Origin: Candidatus Scalindua sp.
Lineage (GTDB): Bacteria > Planctomycetota > Brocadiia > Brocadiales > Scalinduaceae
Assembly: GCA_031316155.1 (NCBI GenBank)
Contig: JALDRB010000005.1
Location: forward strand, 246,840 to 310,839
Length of the DNA: 64,000 nt
Direction: 5' to 3'
Part shown: positions 17,777 through 26,631 of the stretch, piece by piece
Layout: the number at the start of each line of letters is the position of its first letter
How positions within the stretch are numbered: the first letter of the stretch is position 1
Position numbers and translations under genes: made by a program
The notes under the pieces: generated by a model
Database searches by the model: none
Seen by the model: the letters and a program-made list of their open reading frames with translations, nothing else
What the model was told of the DNA's origin: nothing

Positions 17777-17826
17777 TTTCTTACCCGCCAACAATATTGG
17801 CAACATTGAATTTCCTATTCATGAAC

Positions 17827-19017
17827 TTACCCGGTAATATCCCTTTTCGGGCCAAAATATTCATAGATTATATTGTCTGGAGTTACTCCCCAATTGATTA
17901 ATTCCCGGTACAGGTCTTTCATCATTGACGTTGGGCCACAGAGATAAAACTCAGCATCCTTTTCATAACCTACAATCTGTTTGATTGAATCCATAGTGAC
18001 TCTCCCCGCTTTTGTATCAGAAGAGTTTGCCGAATGCCGTGAATAAAAAAACTTGTGGGTAAAGTTTTTGAAATCAGATGTCAATGTTGCTACATCATCC
18101 TTAAATGCATGGGTACTAACATCTTGCGTTCCATGAACAAAACATATCTCTCTCGTTAACCGTTGTTCTGCAGCATTCCGGAGAATGCTCATCATCGGAG
18201 TTATCCCTACACCGCCACTGATAAGTACCGCCGGTTTGTCTGATTCCTTTAGAGAGAAAGAACCGTAAGGGGGATTTATCTTTATTTTATCTCCATGGCA
18301 AAGCGTATTGTGAAGGTAATTTGATACGAGACCGCTTTCTTCCCTTTTGACAGAAATTCGATAGTACTTACCATTCGGGCTGTCTGAAAGTGAATAGTTA
18401 CGAAACACAACGCCACTTTGCGGGAGATCCAGCATAATACTGATATACTGGCCTGCTTTATACGTTGCAACAGGTTTATCGTCTGCCGGTTCAAGGTAAA
18501 ATGAGGTTATGAGAATACTTTCATTCTCTTTCTGAGTGACAGTGAAATTTTTGTACCCTTTCCAGCCACCCTCTTTTGATAATGTATCCTCATATTTTTT
18601 ACTTTCTGATTCAATGATAATATTTGAAAAATTCACAATAGCTTCTTCCCAGGCGCTCTTGACTTCAGGAGTTCCTGCCTCACCAAGAACATTTCCAATT
18701 GCCTCCAGCATACAGGGAATGACAATTGAATATTGTACAGGCTTAATGTTCAGTGAAGCGTGTTTTTCCGCTATTTCGTTTATAAGAGGTTTAATTGCGT
18801 CAAGGTTATCTATGGAATTGGCATAATCTATGATTGATGCAGTGAACGCTCGTGGTTGTGTTTTATCCCTGAGATGTGTCTGGTTAAAAAACATTTTTAG
18901 TGCCGGGTAACGGCTGAACATTATTGGATAAATCAACTTTGTTAATTCTTCTGCTTTTTCCTCAACAACCGGCGCCGTTGCTCTTATGATCTCTCTTGTC
19001 TTGTCTGTAAGGTTCAT
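17827..19017 (-). CDS. hmp: Flavohaemoprotein / nitric oxide dioxygenase
   Basis: The enzyme oxidises nitric oxide to nitrate with O2 and NAD(P)H, or reduces it slowly without O2. The 396-residue protein has a globin domain (1-140) with proximal H86, and Y30 and Q54 at likely distal positions, then FAD- (FRNYSLSDS) and NAD-binding (GGVGITPMMSIL) domains and the LCGPTSMM and YEYFGP motifs. Full-length architecture is intact. In a nitrite- or NO-using organism it would guard against nitrosative stress; the octaheme protein in this window fits that picture. No neighbour is co-transcribed. Confidence 0.95.
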   Translation of the reverse strand: MNLTDKTREIIRATAPVVEEKAEELTKLIYPIMFSRYPALKMFFNQTHLRDKTQPRAFTASIIDYANSIDNLDAIKPLINEIAEKHASLNIKPVQYSIVIPCMLEAIGNVLGEAGTPEVKSAWEEAIVNFSNIIIESESKKYEDTLSKEGGWKGYKNFTVTQKENESILITSFYLEPADDKPVATYKAGQYISIMLDLPQSGVVFRNYSLSDSPNGKYYRISVKREESGLVSNYLHNTLCHGDKIKINPPYGSFSLKESDKPAVLISGGVGITPMMSILRNAAEQRLTREICFVHGTQDVSTHAFKDDVATLTSDFKNFTHKFFYSRHSANSSDTKAGRVTMDSIKQIVGYEKDAEFYLCGPTSMMKDLYRELINWGVTPDNIIYEYFGPKRDITG

Positions 19018-19447
19018 ATTCAGTTTTAAAAAATTAAAAATTGCTTTTTTGTTTCAAGCTTGTTTTTCCAGGCAACAAGCGGCCCTGTTAACAGTTGTCC
19101 TTTACGTTTTATTCAAAGATTATAATCGATATTTCCCTTATGCCCTAGTTAAAGTAAGTCCTAATGTTTTCATTTATTATAATTTTTTTCTCCACTTTTC
19201 TGATAATGTTGTCCCTCTGTATTATAGCATATATCTGAATATTTACAAAACAAGTTAAGTGTATCATTCCCTCCCGGACCGAACGTTACTTTGGGTCGGG
19301 AATGACTGACCACCAACATACGGGTTGGCGTGCTCCGGCTGGAGACCGGCGACAGGCGGGGCGGAAACGACTTCTTTGCCGATGCTTTATGCTATTGTTG
19401 ACATTGAATTGTCTGGTGCGGACAACCCTGTTAATTACCCTGTTCTT
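19018..19447. other. Gene-free spacer upstream of hmp with an inverted repeat
   Basis: AT-rich spacer with no credible frame. CATTCCC at 19265-19271 pairs with GGGAATG at 19298-19304, with further pairing inside (CCGGACC/GGGTCGGG). No NsrR or NorR site could be named with confidence upstream of hmp. Confidence 0.4.
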
Positions 19448-19696
19448 TTAAAACAGAGATGTTACCGTTACCGGTATCTGCATGTCATGAGAATCTCTGT
19501 TTGAATGTATCTCGCCTACATACACAATCCTGAACCCATTGATAGATTCAGCAAGCTGTGAAAATGATATTTTCTCACCGGATGCAACATGGGCAATATC
19601 ACCCACACTGATCTCATGAGGAAAGGTTCTTAACCTCTCATCTGCCCTGTTTGTAAGAGAGCGGCACCCCATGCCTATTACCATGATTACGGCCAT
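19448..19696 (-). pseudogene. N-terminal fragment of a ChaN/haem-uptake-like lipoprotein
   Basis: The 82-residue frame begins with a lipoprotein signal (VIMVIGMGC) and continues to ISFSQLAESINGFRIVYVGE then IHSNRDSHDMQ, the conserved start of ChaN-type domains (GE-H-N---H). The family is normally about 280 residues, so three quarters are missing. The frame ends soon after the motif in unrelated sequence. It lies downstream of wrbA on the same strand. A truncated relic is the best reading. Confidence 0.6.
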
Positions 19697-19737
19697 CCAT
19701 ACCAGTTGTTTGGTTACTATTGGCTTTATAGAATCGA

Positions 19738-20349
19738 TTAAACCGTTAACTTTTTAGCAATCTTTGCAACATGCTCACCCTGAAAGAGTGCTCCGGCCAG
19801 TTCGTTATCACTGGGATAACGGCTCCCATCTGTACCGGCGATAGTAGAAGCTCCATACGGTGAGCAGCCCGTAATCTCATTCATCGTCATCTGTCCTTTA
19901 AAGGCGTATGGCAGCCCGACTATCACCATGCCCTGATGGAGCAGCGTTATGTAAAAGCTGAGAATTGTAGACTCCTGCCCTCCATGCTGGGTGTTCGAGC
20001 TGGCGAAAACACTTCCAACCTTTCCAACCAGGGCACCGCTCGACCACAGCTTCCCGGTCGAATCAAGAAACTGCCGCATCTGCCCGCACATGTTGCCGAA
20101 ACGGGTTGGAGTACCGAAGATAATAGCATCCGCCTCTGCCAGCTCGTCCACAGTACAAACTGGTATGTGAGACTGCTTTTCCTGTGCATCTACGGCTCCC
20201 ATTTTCTCTAACACTTCCCGGGGTAATGTTTCCGGCACGCGCCTTAGTTCTGCTTCAACACCTTCAACAGATCTCGCCCCTTCCGCCACCTCCTGTCCTA
20301 ACCTATATACATGTCCATAGAGTGAGTAATAGACTACGAGTACTTTCAT
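19738..20349 (-). CDS. wrbA: NAD(P)H:quinone oxidoreductase WrbA
   Basis: WrbA is an FMN flavodoxin-like enzyme that reduces quinones by two electrons and limits redox cycling. The 203-residue protein has the phosphate loop [17 protein letters not shown] at its start, [18 protein letters not shown] in the middle and [10 protein letters not shown] near the end, all family marks. AAGGAGG precedes the ATG at 20349. It lies downstream of the osmC-like gene on the same strand. A decayed copy of its 5' end lies at 23145-23268. Confidence 0.95.
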   Translation of the reverse strand: MKVLVVYYSLYGHVYRLGQEVAEGARSVEGVEAELRRVPETLPREVLEKMGAVDAQEKQSHIPVCTVDELAEADAIIFGTPTRFGNMCGQMRQFLDSTGKLWSSGALVGKVGSVFASSNTQHGGQESTILSFYITLLHQGMVIVGLPYAFKGQMTMNEITGCSPYGASTIAGTDGSRYPSDNELAGALFQGEHVAKIAKKLTV

Positions 20350-20458
20350 GATAACCTCCTTCGAGTTGCACACAAAAATGTAAGCTATTGATTTATTAAA
20401 ATAGAACTTCTTATAGAATAAATTTAATATCTATCTTCTATCCCAATAGATACTACAT

Positions 20459-20951
20459 TCATACCTTGTCCAGTTGAACAGAGACGGATACGGGGTTCGC
20501 GATAGAATTGTATACGGGAGAATATTTTTTAGCCAGTTGGACGAGTTCATCCTTCTGTTCGTCATAGATATCGGCATTGATTTTGAAATAGACGCGGATA
20601 TTTTCATAGCTTAATTTAACATCTTCTGATATTCCAAGAAAACCGCGGGCATCCAGGTCACCCTCGTATCTGGATTCCACTCCTTTTTTTTCGATCCCTC
20701 TGGCAGAAGCATTGACTATCAGACTTGTCGTCAGAAAACCTGACAAAGCAACAAGAAGATACTCGACAGGATTTGCTCCCCGATTCTTTCCAAAAACAAC
20801 AGGAGGTTCATCCATATCAAAACCATTGGTTCCCGGGATGTATCCTCCTGACAGGCACCATAGAAACCATTAATGGTCGCACGATTGTGTGTACCATCGA
20901 TCCATTTATTGGTTGCCCGGAATCTGAAACTGGTAATTTCCGGTTTTTGCT
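20459..20951 (-). pseudogene. OsmC-family protein, N-terminus lost and one-base frameshift
   Basis: The long frame (20459-20815) covers DEPPVVFGKNRGANPVEYLL to the OsmC C-terminus. Upstream in another frame lies KPEITSFRFRATNKWIDG to GACQEDTSREPM, the missing front part. One base too few in the A-run 20819-20822 (T-run on the coding strand) separates them; adding one restores EPMVFDMDEPPVV. The first 20 or so residues are absent because a MITE-end palindrome (20952-20980) abuts the coding sequence. OsmC proteins remove organic peroxides using two cysteines; here only one is evident (C in GACQED), so a peroxidase role is doubtful even if repaired. Confidence 0.7.
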
Positions 20952-20980
20952 TATACTAAAACCGATTTGGTTTTAGTATA
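20952..20980. repeat. 29-bp palindromic MITE end
   Basis: TATACTAAAACC, a 5-nt centre and GGTTTTAGTATA form a perfect 12-bp inverted repeat. It equals the left end of the MITE family with its own mirror, with no body. It joins directly to the truncated front of the osmC-like gene. Positions 20981-21247 are AT-rich and hold no gene. Confidence 0.7.
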
Positions 20981-21247
20981 TCTTATAAAAACGTATGAAA
21001 AAATGTTTTTTTTATAAATACTGCTTTATTCAGCAAATTCATAGTGAAACGGTATGGTAAATTGTTTCGTTGTAAAATTTGAAAGACAAATAATGACAGG
21101 TGTAATAACTCAATAATGCGGTAACTTTTTGAAGCTTATTAAAAAAAATAATGAATTGTAATTGTAATGTCTGTTCCACTTGTCCGTTCCTATGAATTCA
21201 GGATCTCTTGCAAATTTGATGAATCCCTAACCAAGGTAAGCTTTTCA

Positions 21248-22456
21248 TTATCTCAAGCCAAGCACTCTTTGTGCATTCTTACAATATATTTTCTCTAAAA
21301 CTTCATCAGGCAAAAACACCCCATAAATCTTCCATTCACCGGCTGGTGGAAATGGATGATCGTAATAATCAAAGTATTCATCTTGAGTTTGAAAAAATCG
21401 ATAATAGATTGTATATCTTGGCTGAGCAGGTTTTCCCGGATAACGGTCGGTTCCGAATAATACGCGATCCTGATATTTTATAAGAAACTTTCTTGCCGTG
21501 TACGGTTGCCGCCCGAGTTCAGCTACTCTCCCAGCAACATCCACATAGAAATTCGGGTAGGAATCAAGCAGCTTGCTAATCATCGTTAAATCTTCAGCAC
21601 TATTACCGACATGAGCTCCAATAAAAATCGTATTGGGATGTCTTGCAATCACCCGATTTCGTTGTGCGATGATGGTCTCACGCTCAGGGAAAGCAGCACC
21701 ATAAAAACTCCAATTCGGGTGTCTTTTTAACTGCATCAAACGCTCATTGAATCGATCAGTCGGTTTAAAAAAGGCTACCGGGTCTGCTGTGTGTATGAGA
21801 ACCGGCATCCCGAGCTCCCCTGCTTTTTCCCAGACAGGATCAAATCGTACATCATCAATAGCCACAATCTGACCTGTTTTATCTTTTACGGTCAGCCCAA
21901 GATTCTTAAAAATTTTTAGTCCCCTGGCTCCTTTCGCATGTGCGGCACTGAGGAATGCCTCCATCTGCTCACTGAAATCTGAATCATCTATTTTTGAAAG
22001 ATCAAGATTACAAAAAATGATCAATCGATCAGGGCCATAGTGTGAGAATTTTTCCAGCATTTGATCCAGCTTTACCCCATAACCGCCACTCAAATTGACG
22101 ATAGCTTTAATCCCCAGTGCATCCATTTTTTCAATCAGGAATGCTGGGGTTACGTCACCTGAAAAATGGGTATGCACATCAATGACTGGATATTTCGGTT
22201 TACTCAGGATAGATTGTTTCTGAACAAGGTTTGACTTTGGTTGGTAATCTAAGACCAGGTCTCCTTTAATATACAGTGCCTGACTTATCGTGTCTTTATT
22301 GGCACACCCCAGCATCAAGCCAAGAACAATAGCAATAATACATGCGTACTGTTGTCGAGTACGACTTGTATACTTGTTCCAATCAGGTTTGTAAAACCTA
22401 TCTGGTTTAAGGATGAGTAACAGGTGATTGATATTTTTGGTAAGCACTTTTTTCAC
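21248..22456 (-). CDS. Lipoprotein of the amidohydrolase-2 (TIM-barrel) family
   Basis: The 402-residue protein starts with a long basic leader and a lipobox-like end (IVLGLMLGCANKD, C about 51). The barrel shows metal-site motifs DVHTHFSGD, VLIHTADP, IFIGAHVGN and VLFGTDRYPG, typical of amidohydrolase-related (ACMSD-like) hydrolases or decarboxylases. The substrate cannot be told. Export as a lipoprotein is unusual for this family. It stands alone on the minus strand, diverging from the HigA-like gene by 208 nt. Confidence 0.82.
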   Translation of the reverse strand: MKKVLTKNINHLLLILKPDRFYKPDWNKYTSRTRQQYACIIAIVLGLMLGCANKDTISQALYIKGDLVLDYQPKSNLVQKQSILSKPKYPVIDVHTHFSGDVTPAFLIEKMDALGIKAIVNLSGGYGVKLDQMLEKFSHYGPDRLIIFCNLDLSKIDDSDFSEQMEAFLSAAHAKGARGLKIFKNLGLTVKDKTGQIVAIDDVRFDPVWEKAGELGMPVLIHTADPVAFFKPTDRFNERLMQLKRHPNWSFYGAAFPERETIIAQRNRVIARHPNTIFIGAHVGNSAEDLTMISKLLDSYPNFYVDVAGRVAELGRQPYTARKFLIKYQDRVLFGTDRYPGKPAQPRYTIYYRFFQTQDEYFDYYDHPFPPAGEWKIYGVFLPDEVLEKIYCKNAQRVLGLR

Positions 22457-22664
22457 GCAATGGATTCGAGATTCAAGCCAGCAGATGAAAGGAAATTACT
22501 TTTTAAAGGTTCAGTGAGAGTAGTAAAAAAGTTAATAAAACTCAACTATTTTTTGGAAATTATGCCCTGAATTGATCTACGTTAGGAAAAAAATATACTG
22601 GAGAAAGTAGAAATCAGTGACAATCGTTGATATAATATTAACTATTAATTGTTGGAGGTAAATA

Positions 22665-22949
22665 ATGATACGTGTACCAACGCATCCCGGGGAGATGCTT
22701 CTCGAAGAATTCTTAGTCCCTATGGGCATTACCCAGAGGGAGTTATCAAAAGAGATTCATGTTCCCTACCAGAGGATAAATGAAATCGTTCATAAACGGC
22801 GAGGAATAACACCCAGCACGGCCCTGCGGCTCTCAAAGTTTTTTGGAGTTTCAGAAGATTTTTGGATGAGCCTGCAGCTTCGTTGGGATTTGTATAAGGC
22901 GAAGCGTATCGAGAGCAACGAATTAAAAACAATCAGACAATTCTGCTGA
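22665..22949 (+). CDS. HigA-family antitoxin, without a HigB partner
   Basis: The 94-residue protein has the typical HigA opening VPTHPGEMLLEEFL, the helix-turn-helix ITQRELSKEIHVPYQRINEI (about 24-43) and the FFGVSEDFWMSLQ tail. It would bind a palindrome in its own promoter and neutralise a RelE-like HigB. HigB normally precedes HigA; here the upstream 208 nt show no toxin frame, so this is an orphan. GGAGG lies about 7 nt before the ATG, and TTGATATAATATTAAC lies at about 22627-22642 as a likely promoter/operator. Confidence 0.85.
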   Translation: MIRVPTHPGEMLLEEFLVPMGITQRELSKEIHVPYQRINEIVHKRRGITPSTALRLSKFFGVSEDFWMSLQLRWDLYKAKRIESNELKTIRQFC

Positions 22950-23144
22950 AAAGACGGGGCCTGATTGCTTAACTCCAAAGAAATATGGGCACTGTTTTCA
23001 AAATGTCTCAATAAATTCCACCTATGCTACCTAAACATCATAAAACCAGTTTCTTTCTTAAACCCGGTCTATTTAACAACCTTTCAAGTTTTACGGAACT
23101 GGAAAAAAGGACTACAACTTTAGCCACCGAAAAAGATCGAGAAG

Positions 23145-23268
23145 ATGTTTCCGGAACGGCCTTAATTCTGCTTCCACACCTTCAACAGGCCTCGCCCCTT
23201 CCGCAACTTCCTGTCCTAACCTGTATACATGCCCATACAGCGAGTAAGTAGTCTACAAGCACTTTAAT
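23145..23268 (-). pseudogene. wrbA 5'-end relic
   Basis: The minus strand matches the first 40 codons of wrbA (20349 downwards) including the AAGGAGGTTATCAT leader, but the start codon is ATT and small indels break the frame. It is joined to an osmC front fragment (23279-23430), whereas the intact locus has the whole osmC body between these parts. It is the product of a segmental duplication followed by a deletion of about 500 nt. Confidence 0.7.
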
Positions 23269-23278
23269 GATAACCTCC

Positions 23279-23430
23279 TTAAATCTTTAATAGTCGCACG
23301 ATTGTGTGTACCATATCTACACATTTATTGGTTGACCGGAACCTGAAACTGGCAATTTCCGGTTTTTCCTTACTCTGCTCCAGGGTAGTGAAAAATTGAT
23401 CGACATTTACTCCGTTGATGCTCTTTTCTG
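23279..23430 (-). pseudogene. OsmC-family N-terminal fragment (second copy)
   Basis: The frame gives SINGVNVDQFFTTLEQSKEK then PEIASFRFRSTNKCVDM, the front of an OsmC-like protein including the residues missing from the first copy at 20459-20951. A two-base change after VDM shifts the frame and a stop follows. Its downstream part is fused to the wrbA relic. The two osmC pieces together cover one complete gene. Confidence 0.6.
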
Positions 23431-23444
23431 CTAAGTTATTCCCA

Positions 23445-24342
23445 TTATTTTTCTTCAGCACTATCTTCAGTTCTGATGCTCATTGTCAAATTGCTTTCAA
23501 CCAAAGTCTTTACAATGCTTTGCATCGGAGCAATGAAATAATCTTTAATCAATGCTTTCCTCTCCGTTTCTGATAAGTATTTTTGATTACTAGACATTAC
23601 GTCTCCAATATTTTCAGCAACTTTGATTGCCGATTTAATAGTTTCAAATTTAGCCTGTTTAAGCTTTTCCTCTTTTAAGGCTGTATCAATTTCCTTATCT
23701 TTTACATAAATATCTGCTAATTTTTTGCTATATCCATAGAATTACAGCAAAAAAACTTTGGAAATTCAATTTAACAAAATCTAATACTTTTTTTACTCCT
23801 TGAAACTTACCAATGAATGAATCTTCTTTGCTTTCTTTTAAAGAGAACTTAGTCTCATTTAGTTTATCTTTTAAGATGATTTTAAGAATTGATGGGTCGG
23901 TAGTCTCTTGAAAAGCTGAAATGGTATTAAAGACAGTTCCCAACTCTTTTAAAATCTCAGAACTAATCGATAATGGTATTTTATCAGACCCTTTAATCTC
24001 AAAATCTAATGTACTAAGTTCAATTAGACTTATATCAACAGTTTGAATATTAATTCCATTAACATAAAGATTTACCGTGGTGTATTTCCAAGTTATTGCA
24101 ATAAATAATCTGCTGTCTTTAATAATAGAGTCATTAATCCTTTTTCTTAGGACAAGAGTTCTATGAAGAGGATCTGATAAAATAACTTCTAAGTTTCTAT
24201 CTGGATGTTTTAAAACTGATAATGCTATACCATATTGAGGGAAATTACGTCTTCCAAAATTGTATCCATTTTCATTTACTATCCAATCATTATGAGGATG
24301 ACTAATCCAAAACGTTATTGAACCTTCACGAAGAATATCCAT
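23445..24342 (-). pseudogene. LamG/concanavalin-like protein with helical C-terminus, frameshifted
   Basis: The first 204 residues hold a lectin-like beta-sandwich (SITFWISHPHNDWIV and FIAITWKYTTVNLYVNG), then a charged helix. The frame then stops, but another frame goes on with KKLADIYVKDKEIDTALKEE to LTMSIRTEDSAEEK, ending at 23445-23447. One added base in each of two runs (23749-23755 and 23721-23726) would join them into about 298 residues. GGAG lies 6 nt before the ATG. No signal peptide is seen, so the lectin-like domain would be cytoplasmic. No function is known; homopolymer error is a likely cause of the break. Confidence 0.55.
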
Positions 24343-24389
24343 CGATTCTCCTTATATTTTTTGATTCAACTATTAATAAAAATAATTCT

Positions 24390-24434
24390 AAATAGTCGAA
24401 CCTGAAAAAGTCACTTTTTCAGGTTCGACTATTT
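24390..24434. repeat. Perfect 22-bp inverted repeat with one-base centre
   Basis: AAATAGTCGAACCTGAAAAA, then GT, mirrors exactly about C24412. It lies 48 nt upstream of the LamG-like gene start. As RNA it would form a 45-nt near-perfect hairpin with a one-base tip, unusual for a terminator because it lacks a loop. It may be a transposon footprint or a protein-binding palindrome. Confidence 0.75.
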
Positions 24435-24442
24435 ATGCTGCT

Positions 24443-24545
24443 TTAATGATTGGTAAACCAACCCGAGTAATCTTCCAGAAGTAGATAATCAGGAACGTCT
24501 TCATCCTCTGCAATGAGCCAATCGATTGATTTGTTTTTTATTAAC
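24443..24545 (-). pseudogene. Short orphan C-terminal fragment
   Basis: The minus strand encodes KSIDWLIAEDEDVPDYLLLE then DYSGWFTNH and a stop at 24443-24445, with an in-frame stop about 40 codons upstream and no start codon. The acidic composition looks protein-like but I do not recognise it. Confidence 0.3.
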
Positions 24546-24604
24546 CTTGATTATGAGGGAAGGAAATTAAAAACAATTATCTTTTCCTGTCGCATTGTGG
24601 AAGA

Positions 24605-24751
24605 AATTTATCTCAATTATTTTTCCAATTGCATAGAGCTTGCCGTCTGTCGAGGCTATATAAATAGTCCTGTCTTTGTCTATTGTGGCGGATGATTCGA
24701 TGGCCCCGTCTGTCTCAAGAAACCACTTCAAAGAACCGTCGTCGGCGATAT
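24605..24751 (-). pseudogene. PQQ-like beta-propeller repeat remnant
   Basis: The minus strand reads DDGSLKWFLETDGAIESSAT then IDKDRTIYIASTDGKLYAIG, one full PQQ/BamB-type propeller blade (G-L-W----G-I-SS--ID--G-IY---DGKLYAI). No start, stop or further blades are near. It ends just beside the antitoxin gene, so the toxin-antitoxin locus may have inserted into the parent gene. Confidence 0.6.
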
Positions 24752-24752
24752 G

Positions 24753-25031
24753 TTACGATGCTTTTTTAATTTCTACTGCTTCATACTCTGGAAACATAAT
24801 AATAGCCGGATGTACATTAAAAGCTTTCGCTAGTTGTTCTGCGCGTTTCTTCCCGATATCGACCTTCCCGTTTTCCAGCAAACTCAGGTTAGTAATACTT
24901 ATACCGGAACGCTGTGCCAATATTTTTTGTGTCCACCCCTTTAATTCGCGAAGCATCCTGATAACCTCACCGGTTGTTAATGAGGCGTGAGCCTCCGCAG
25001 CAGCGTAATCATGCATAGAACGAGATTTCAT
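24753..25031 (-). CDS. XRE-family antitoxin of a type II toxin-antitoxin pair
   Basis: The 92-residue protein has a helix-turn-helix, TQKILAQRSGISITNLSLLE (about 34-53), and a C-terminal tail that would wrap the toxin. It would also repress its own promoter. It lies 8 nt downstream of the RelE-like gene, the toxin-first order of higBA-type loci. CCTCC (plus strand, 25034-25038) gives a good ribosome-binding site. A decayed piece of this same junction lies at about 35521-35580. Confidence 0.85.
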   Translation of the reverse strand: MKSRSMHDYAAAEAHASLTTGEVIRMLRELKGWTQKILAQRSGISITNLSLLENGKVDIGKKRAEQLAKAFNVHPAIIMFPEYEAVEIKKAS

Positions 25032-25039
25032 AAATCCTC

Positions 25040-25312
25040 CTAATATTGATGTGGAGTTATTTCCAGTACAAATACAGTAACAAATTGCCGTTTAACTGAA
25101 TAGATAACTCTATATTGTTGACTCAATCGAGATGAACGTTCATCCTTTCGTTTACCCCTTAACTTTTCATCATGAAAACCCGGAAAGTCTCTCAGTTTTT
25201 CAGGGCCATGCCTGTGAACGATATTTTTCCAAAGCTCATATTTTTTTACAATAGCGTCAGACAACTTCTGGCAAATTTTTTTAATATCACGATGCTCTTT
25301 AATCACCCACAT
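25040..25312 (-). CDS. RelE/HigB-like toxin
   Basis: The 90-residue protein shows the family lines KLRDFPGFHDEKLRGKRKDE then RSSRLSQQYRVIYSVKRQ and ends VFVLEITPHQY. Related toxins cut mRNA in the ribosome; the basic residues and C-terminal tyrosine/histidine fit, but activity is inferred. It precedes its XRE antitoxin by 8 nt. The promoter region 25313-25345 holds ATTATTAATAATAATAAC and a short TTATCA-N-TGATAA palindrome, a possible operator. Confidence 0.87.
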   Translation of the reverse strand: MWVIKEHRDIKKICQKLSDAIVKKYELWKNIVHRHGPEKLRDFPGFHDEKLRGKRKDERSSRLSQQYRVIYSVKRQFVTVFVLEITPHQY

Positions 25313-25579
25313 TATTAATAATAATAACTTATCAGAAATGATAAGTCAAAAGGCTTTTTTACAAAGGCTTTTTTATTAAATGAAATGATTTCTTTTTGTG
25401 CAGCAGATAAAAACCAAGATACCAGAAGTAAAAGGTAAGAGAAACATGAACCGTAATTCGTAAATCTCTGGCCCAGACCGCAGAACGGGTCGTACAAGAA
25501 CTGGCTAAAATCGTAAATCAAACTGTGTTTTTATCCATGAAAATCTGAGCTTATCTGCGTCCTATTACTTTAATTATAT

Positions 25580-25945
25580 TCAATCAGTCTCAATATATTC
25601 AGGAATAGTGGTTGGTTCGGGTACTGGTAGGCCGTCTTCTTTTAAGCCGTCAAGGTGAAATGAAATAGTTTTCTCAATATCCCTTATCTTGATTTTGCCA
25701 TCTACCAACATCTCTTTTTTATTTTTTGACAGTTTTTTTACTATTGCTTCAATCTTCAATGCCATCCCCCTGCTGCCAATCTTCTTTTTCATAACCAGTT
25801 CTAAAGGAGCTTTTCCTCTTAAGTATTTTGATCCTTTCTTATCACTGCTTTTATGTTCTTCAAATCTTCTTTCTACATCAGTTGTTATGCCTGTATATAG
25901 TCTTCCCTGTTTACATCGTATCAAATACAAGATCCAGTTATTCAT
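25580..25945 (-). CDS. GIY-YIG nuclease domain protein
   Basis: The 121-residue protein starts with the GIY-YIG fold: NNWILYLIRCKQGRLYTGIT (Y and Y/G pair), RRFEEHKS and an alpha helix with KGSKYLRGKAPLELVMKK; these make the UvrC-like (COG2827) small nuclease family. The catalytic arginine is likely in the ERRFEEH segment and a glutamate further on (KIEAIVKKL). The acidic/proline tail is longer than usual. ATG 25945 is chosen; a GTG five codons upstream is possible. The role is unknown; such proteins are common single genes. Confidence 0.85.
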   Translation of the reverse strand: MNNWILYLIRCKQGRLYTGITTDVERRFEEHKSSDKKGSKYLRGKAPLELVMKKKIGSRGMALKIEAIVKKLSKNKKEMLVDGKIKIRDIEKTISFHLDGLKEDGLPVPEPTTIPEYIETD

Positions 25946-26007
25946 TTTATTGTTGCTCACCGCAAAACCAGGCTATTTTTATTCACCAGAAAAGCATATC
26001 ACACCAA

Positions 26008-26277
26008 TCATCCCGGCAGGGTTTTATGTTTAAAGCGCACGAAGACTCTTCCATAATTCTTACTGTCTTTGTCAATACGGTGATACTTCTTTTTTATGTC
26101 AGGGCGCTCCAGAAAGCGCAGGACGGTTTTCTTTAACTGTCCGCTACCCTTTCCGGGAATGATTTCCACGAGGTCAATCCTTTTTTCAGTGGCCTCCTCG
26201 ATTATTCGATTGAGTTCTTTCTCAATCAAATTCCCCTTTTTGCATATTTCATGTAAATCCAGTTTCAGTTTTGCCAT
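26008..26277 (-). CDS. Stand-alone Smr-domain protein
   Basis: The 89-residue protein is a minimal Smr (small MutS-related) domain: LDLHE at residues 6-10 and the IIPGKGSGQLKKTVLRFL segment (about 39-56) are the two signature motifs, with a C-terminal GRVFVRFK strand. Smr domains act as nucleases or bind branched DNA, and some act on collided ribosomes. It lies 63 nt upstream of the GIY-YIG gene on the same strand, so two small nuclease-like proteins may be co-expressed. Confidence 0.8.
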   Translation of the reverse strand: MAKLKLDLHEICKKGNLIEKELNRIIEEATEKRIDLVEIIPGKGSGQLKKTVLRFLERPDIKKKYHRIDKDSKNYGRVFVRFKHKTLPG

Positions 26278-26325
26278 AAGGTAAGTGTATAGAGTAAACG
26301 TTATTTTGTCAATAATGACAAGACA

Positions 26326-26631
26326 TTAAATGAAATGATTTCTTTGTCGTATCTTCCTGAATTGTTCATACGACATTTCTCCTAAACATTTTTGTTCTTC
26401 ATGGTGACAACAGATCAACGGTCCTGAATTAGGTACCTTGGAGTGTTTGTGGTCTGACATTGACAACCTTGAATATGATACTTGCACTCCCATATTGTAT
26501 GTGATAGACTTTTCACCAGATTTGTCACCTTCTTTCATATTGCTAATCGTCAAGCATTCCAATATGCAATATACCGCAGGAGGCCTCTTTTTTGCTGCTA
26601 CAGCATAGCGTTTCACCTTCTCACTCAGCAT
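26326..26631 (-). CDS. Unrecognised small open reading frame, doubtful
   Basis: A 101-residue frame with cysteine/histidine clusters (CCHHEEQKC) and no known motif. Its last codons lie in the 21-bp direct repeat, so it may be a truncated gene. No strong ribosome-binding site is evident. It may be chance. Confidence 0.25.
   Translation of the reverse strand: MLSEKVKRYAVAAKKRPPAVYCILECLTISNMKEGDKSGEKSITYNMGVQVSYSRLSMSDHKHSKVPNSGPLICCHHEEQKCLGEMSYEQFRKIRQRNHFI

Larger units (their letters stand above)
25375..26345. repeat. 21-bp exact direct repeats flanking GIY-YIG and Smr genes
   Basis: The same 21 bases, beginning ATTAAATGAAATG and ending TTTCTTT, occur at 25375-25395 and 26325-26345, 950 nt apart. 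They frame the GIY-YIG and Smr genes and nothing else, as a small inserted cassette or a slippage product would. Confidence 0.6.
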
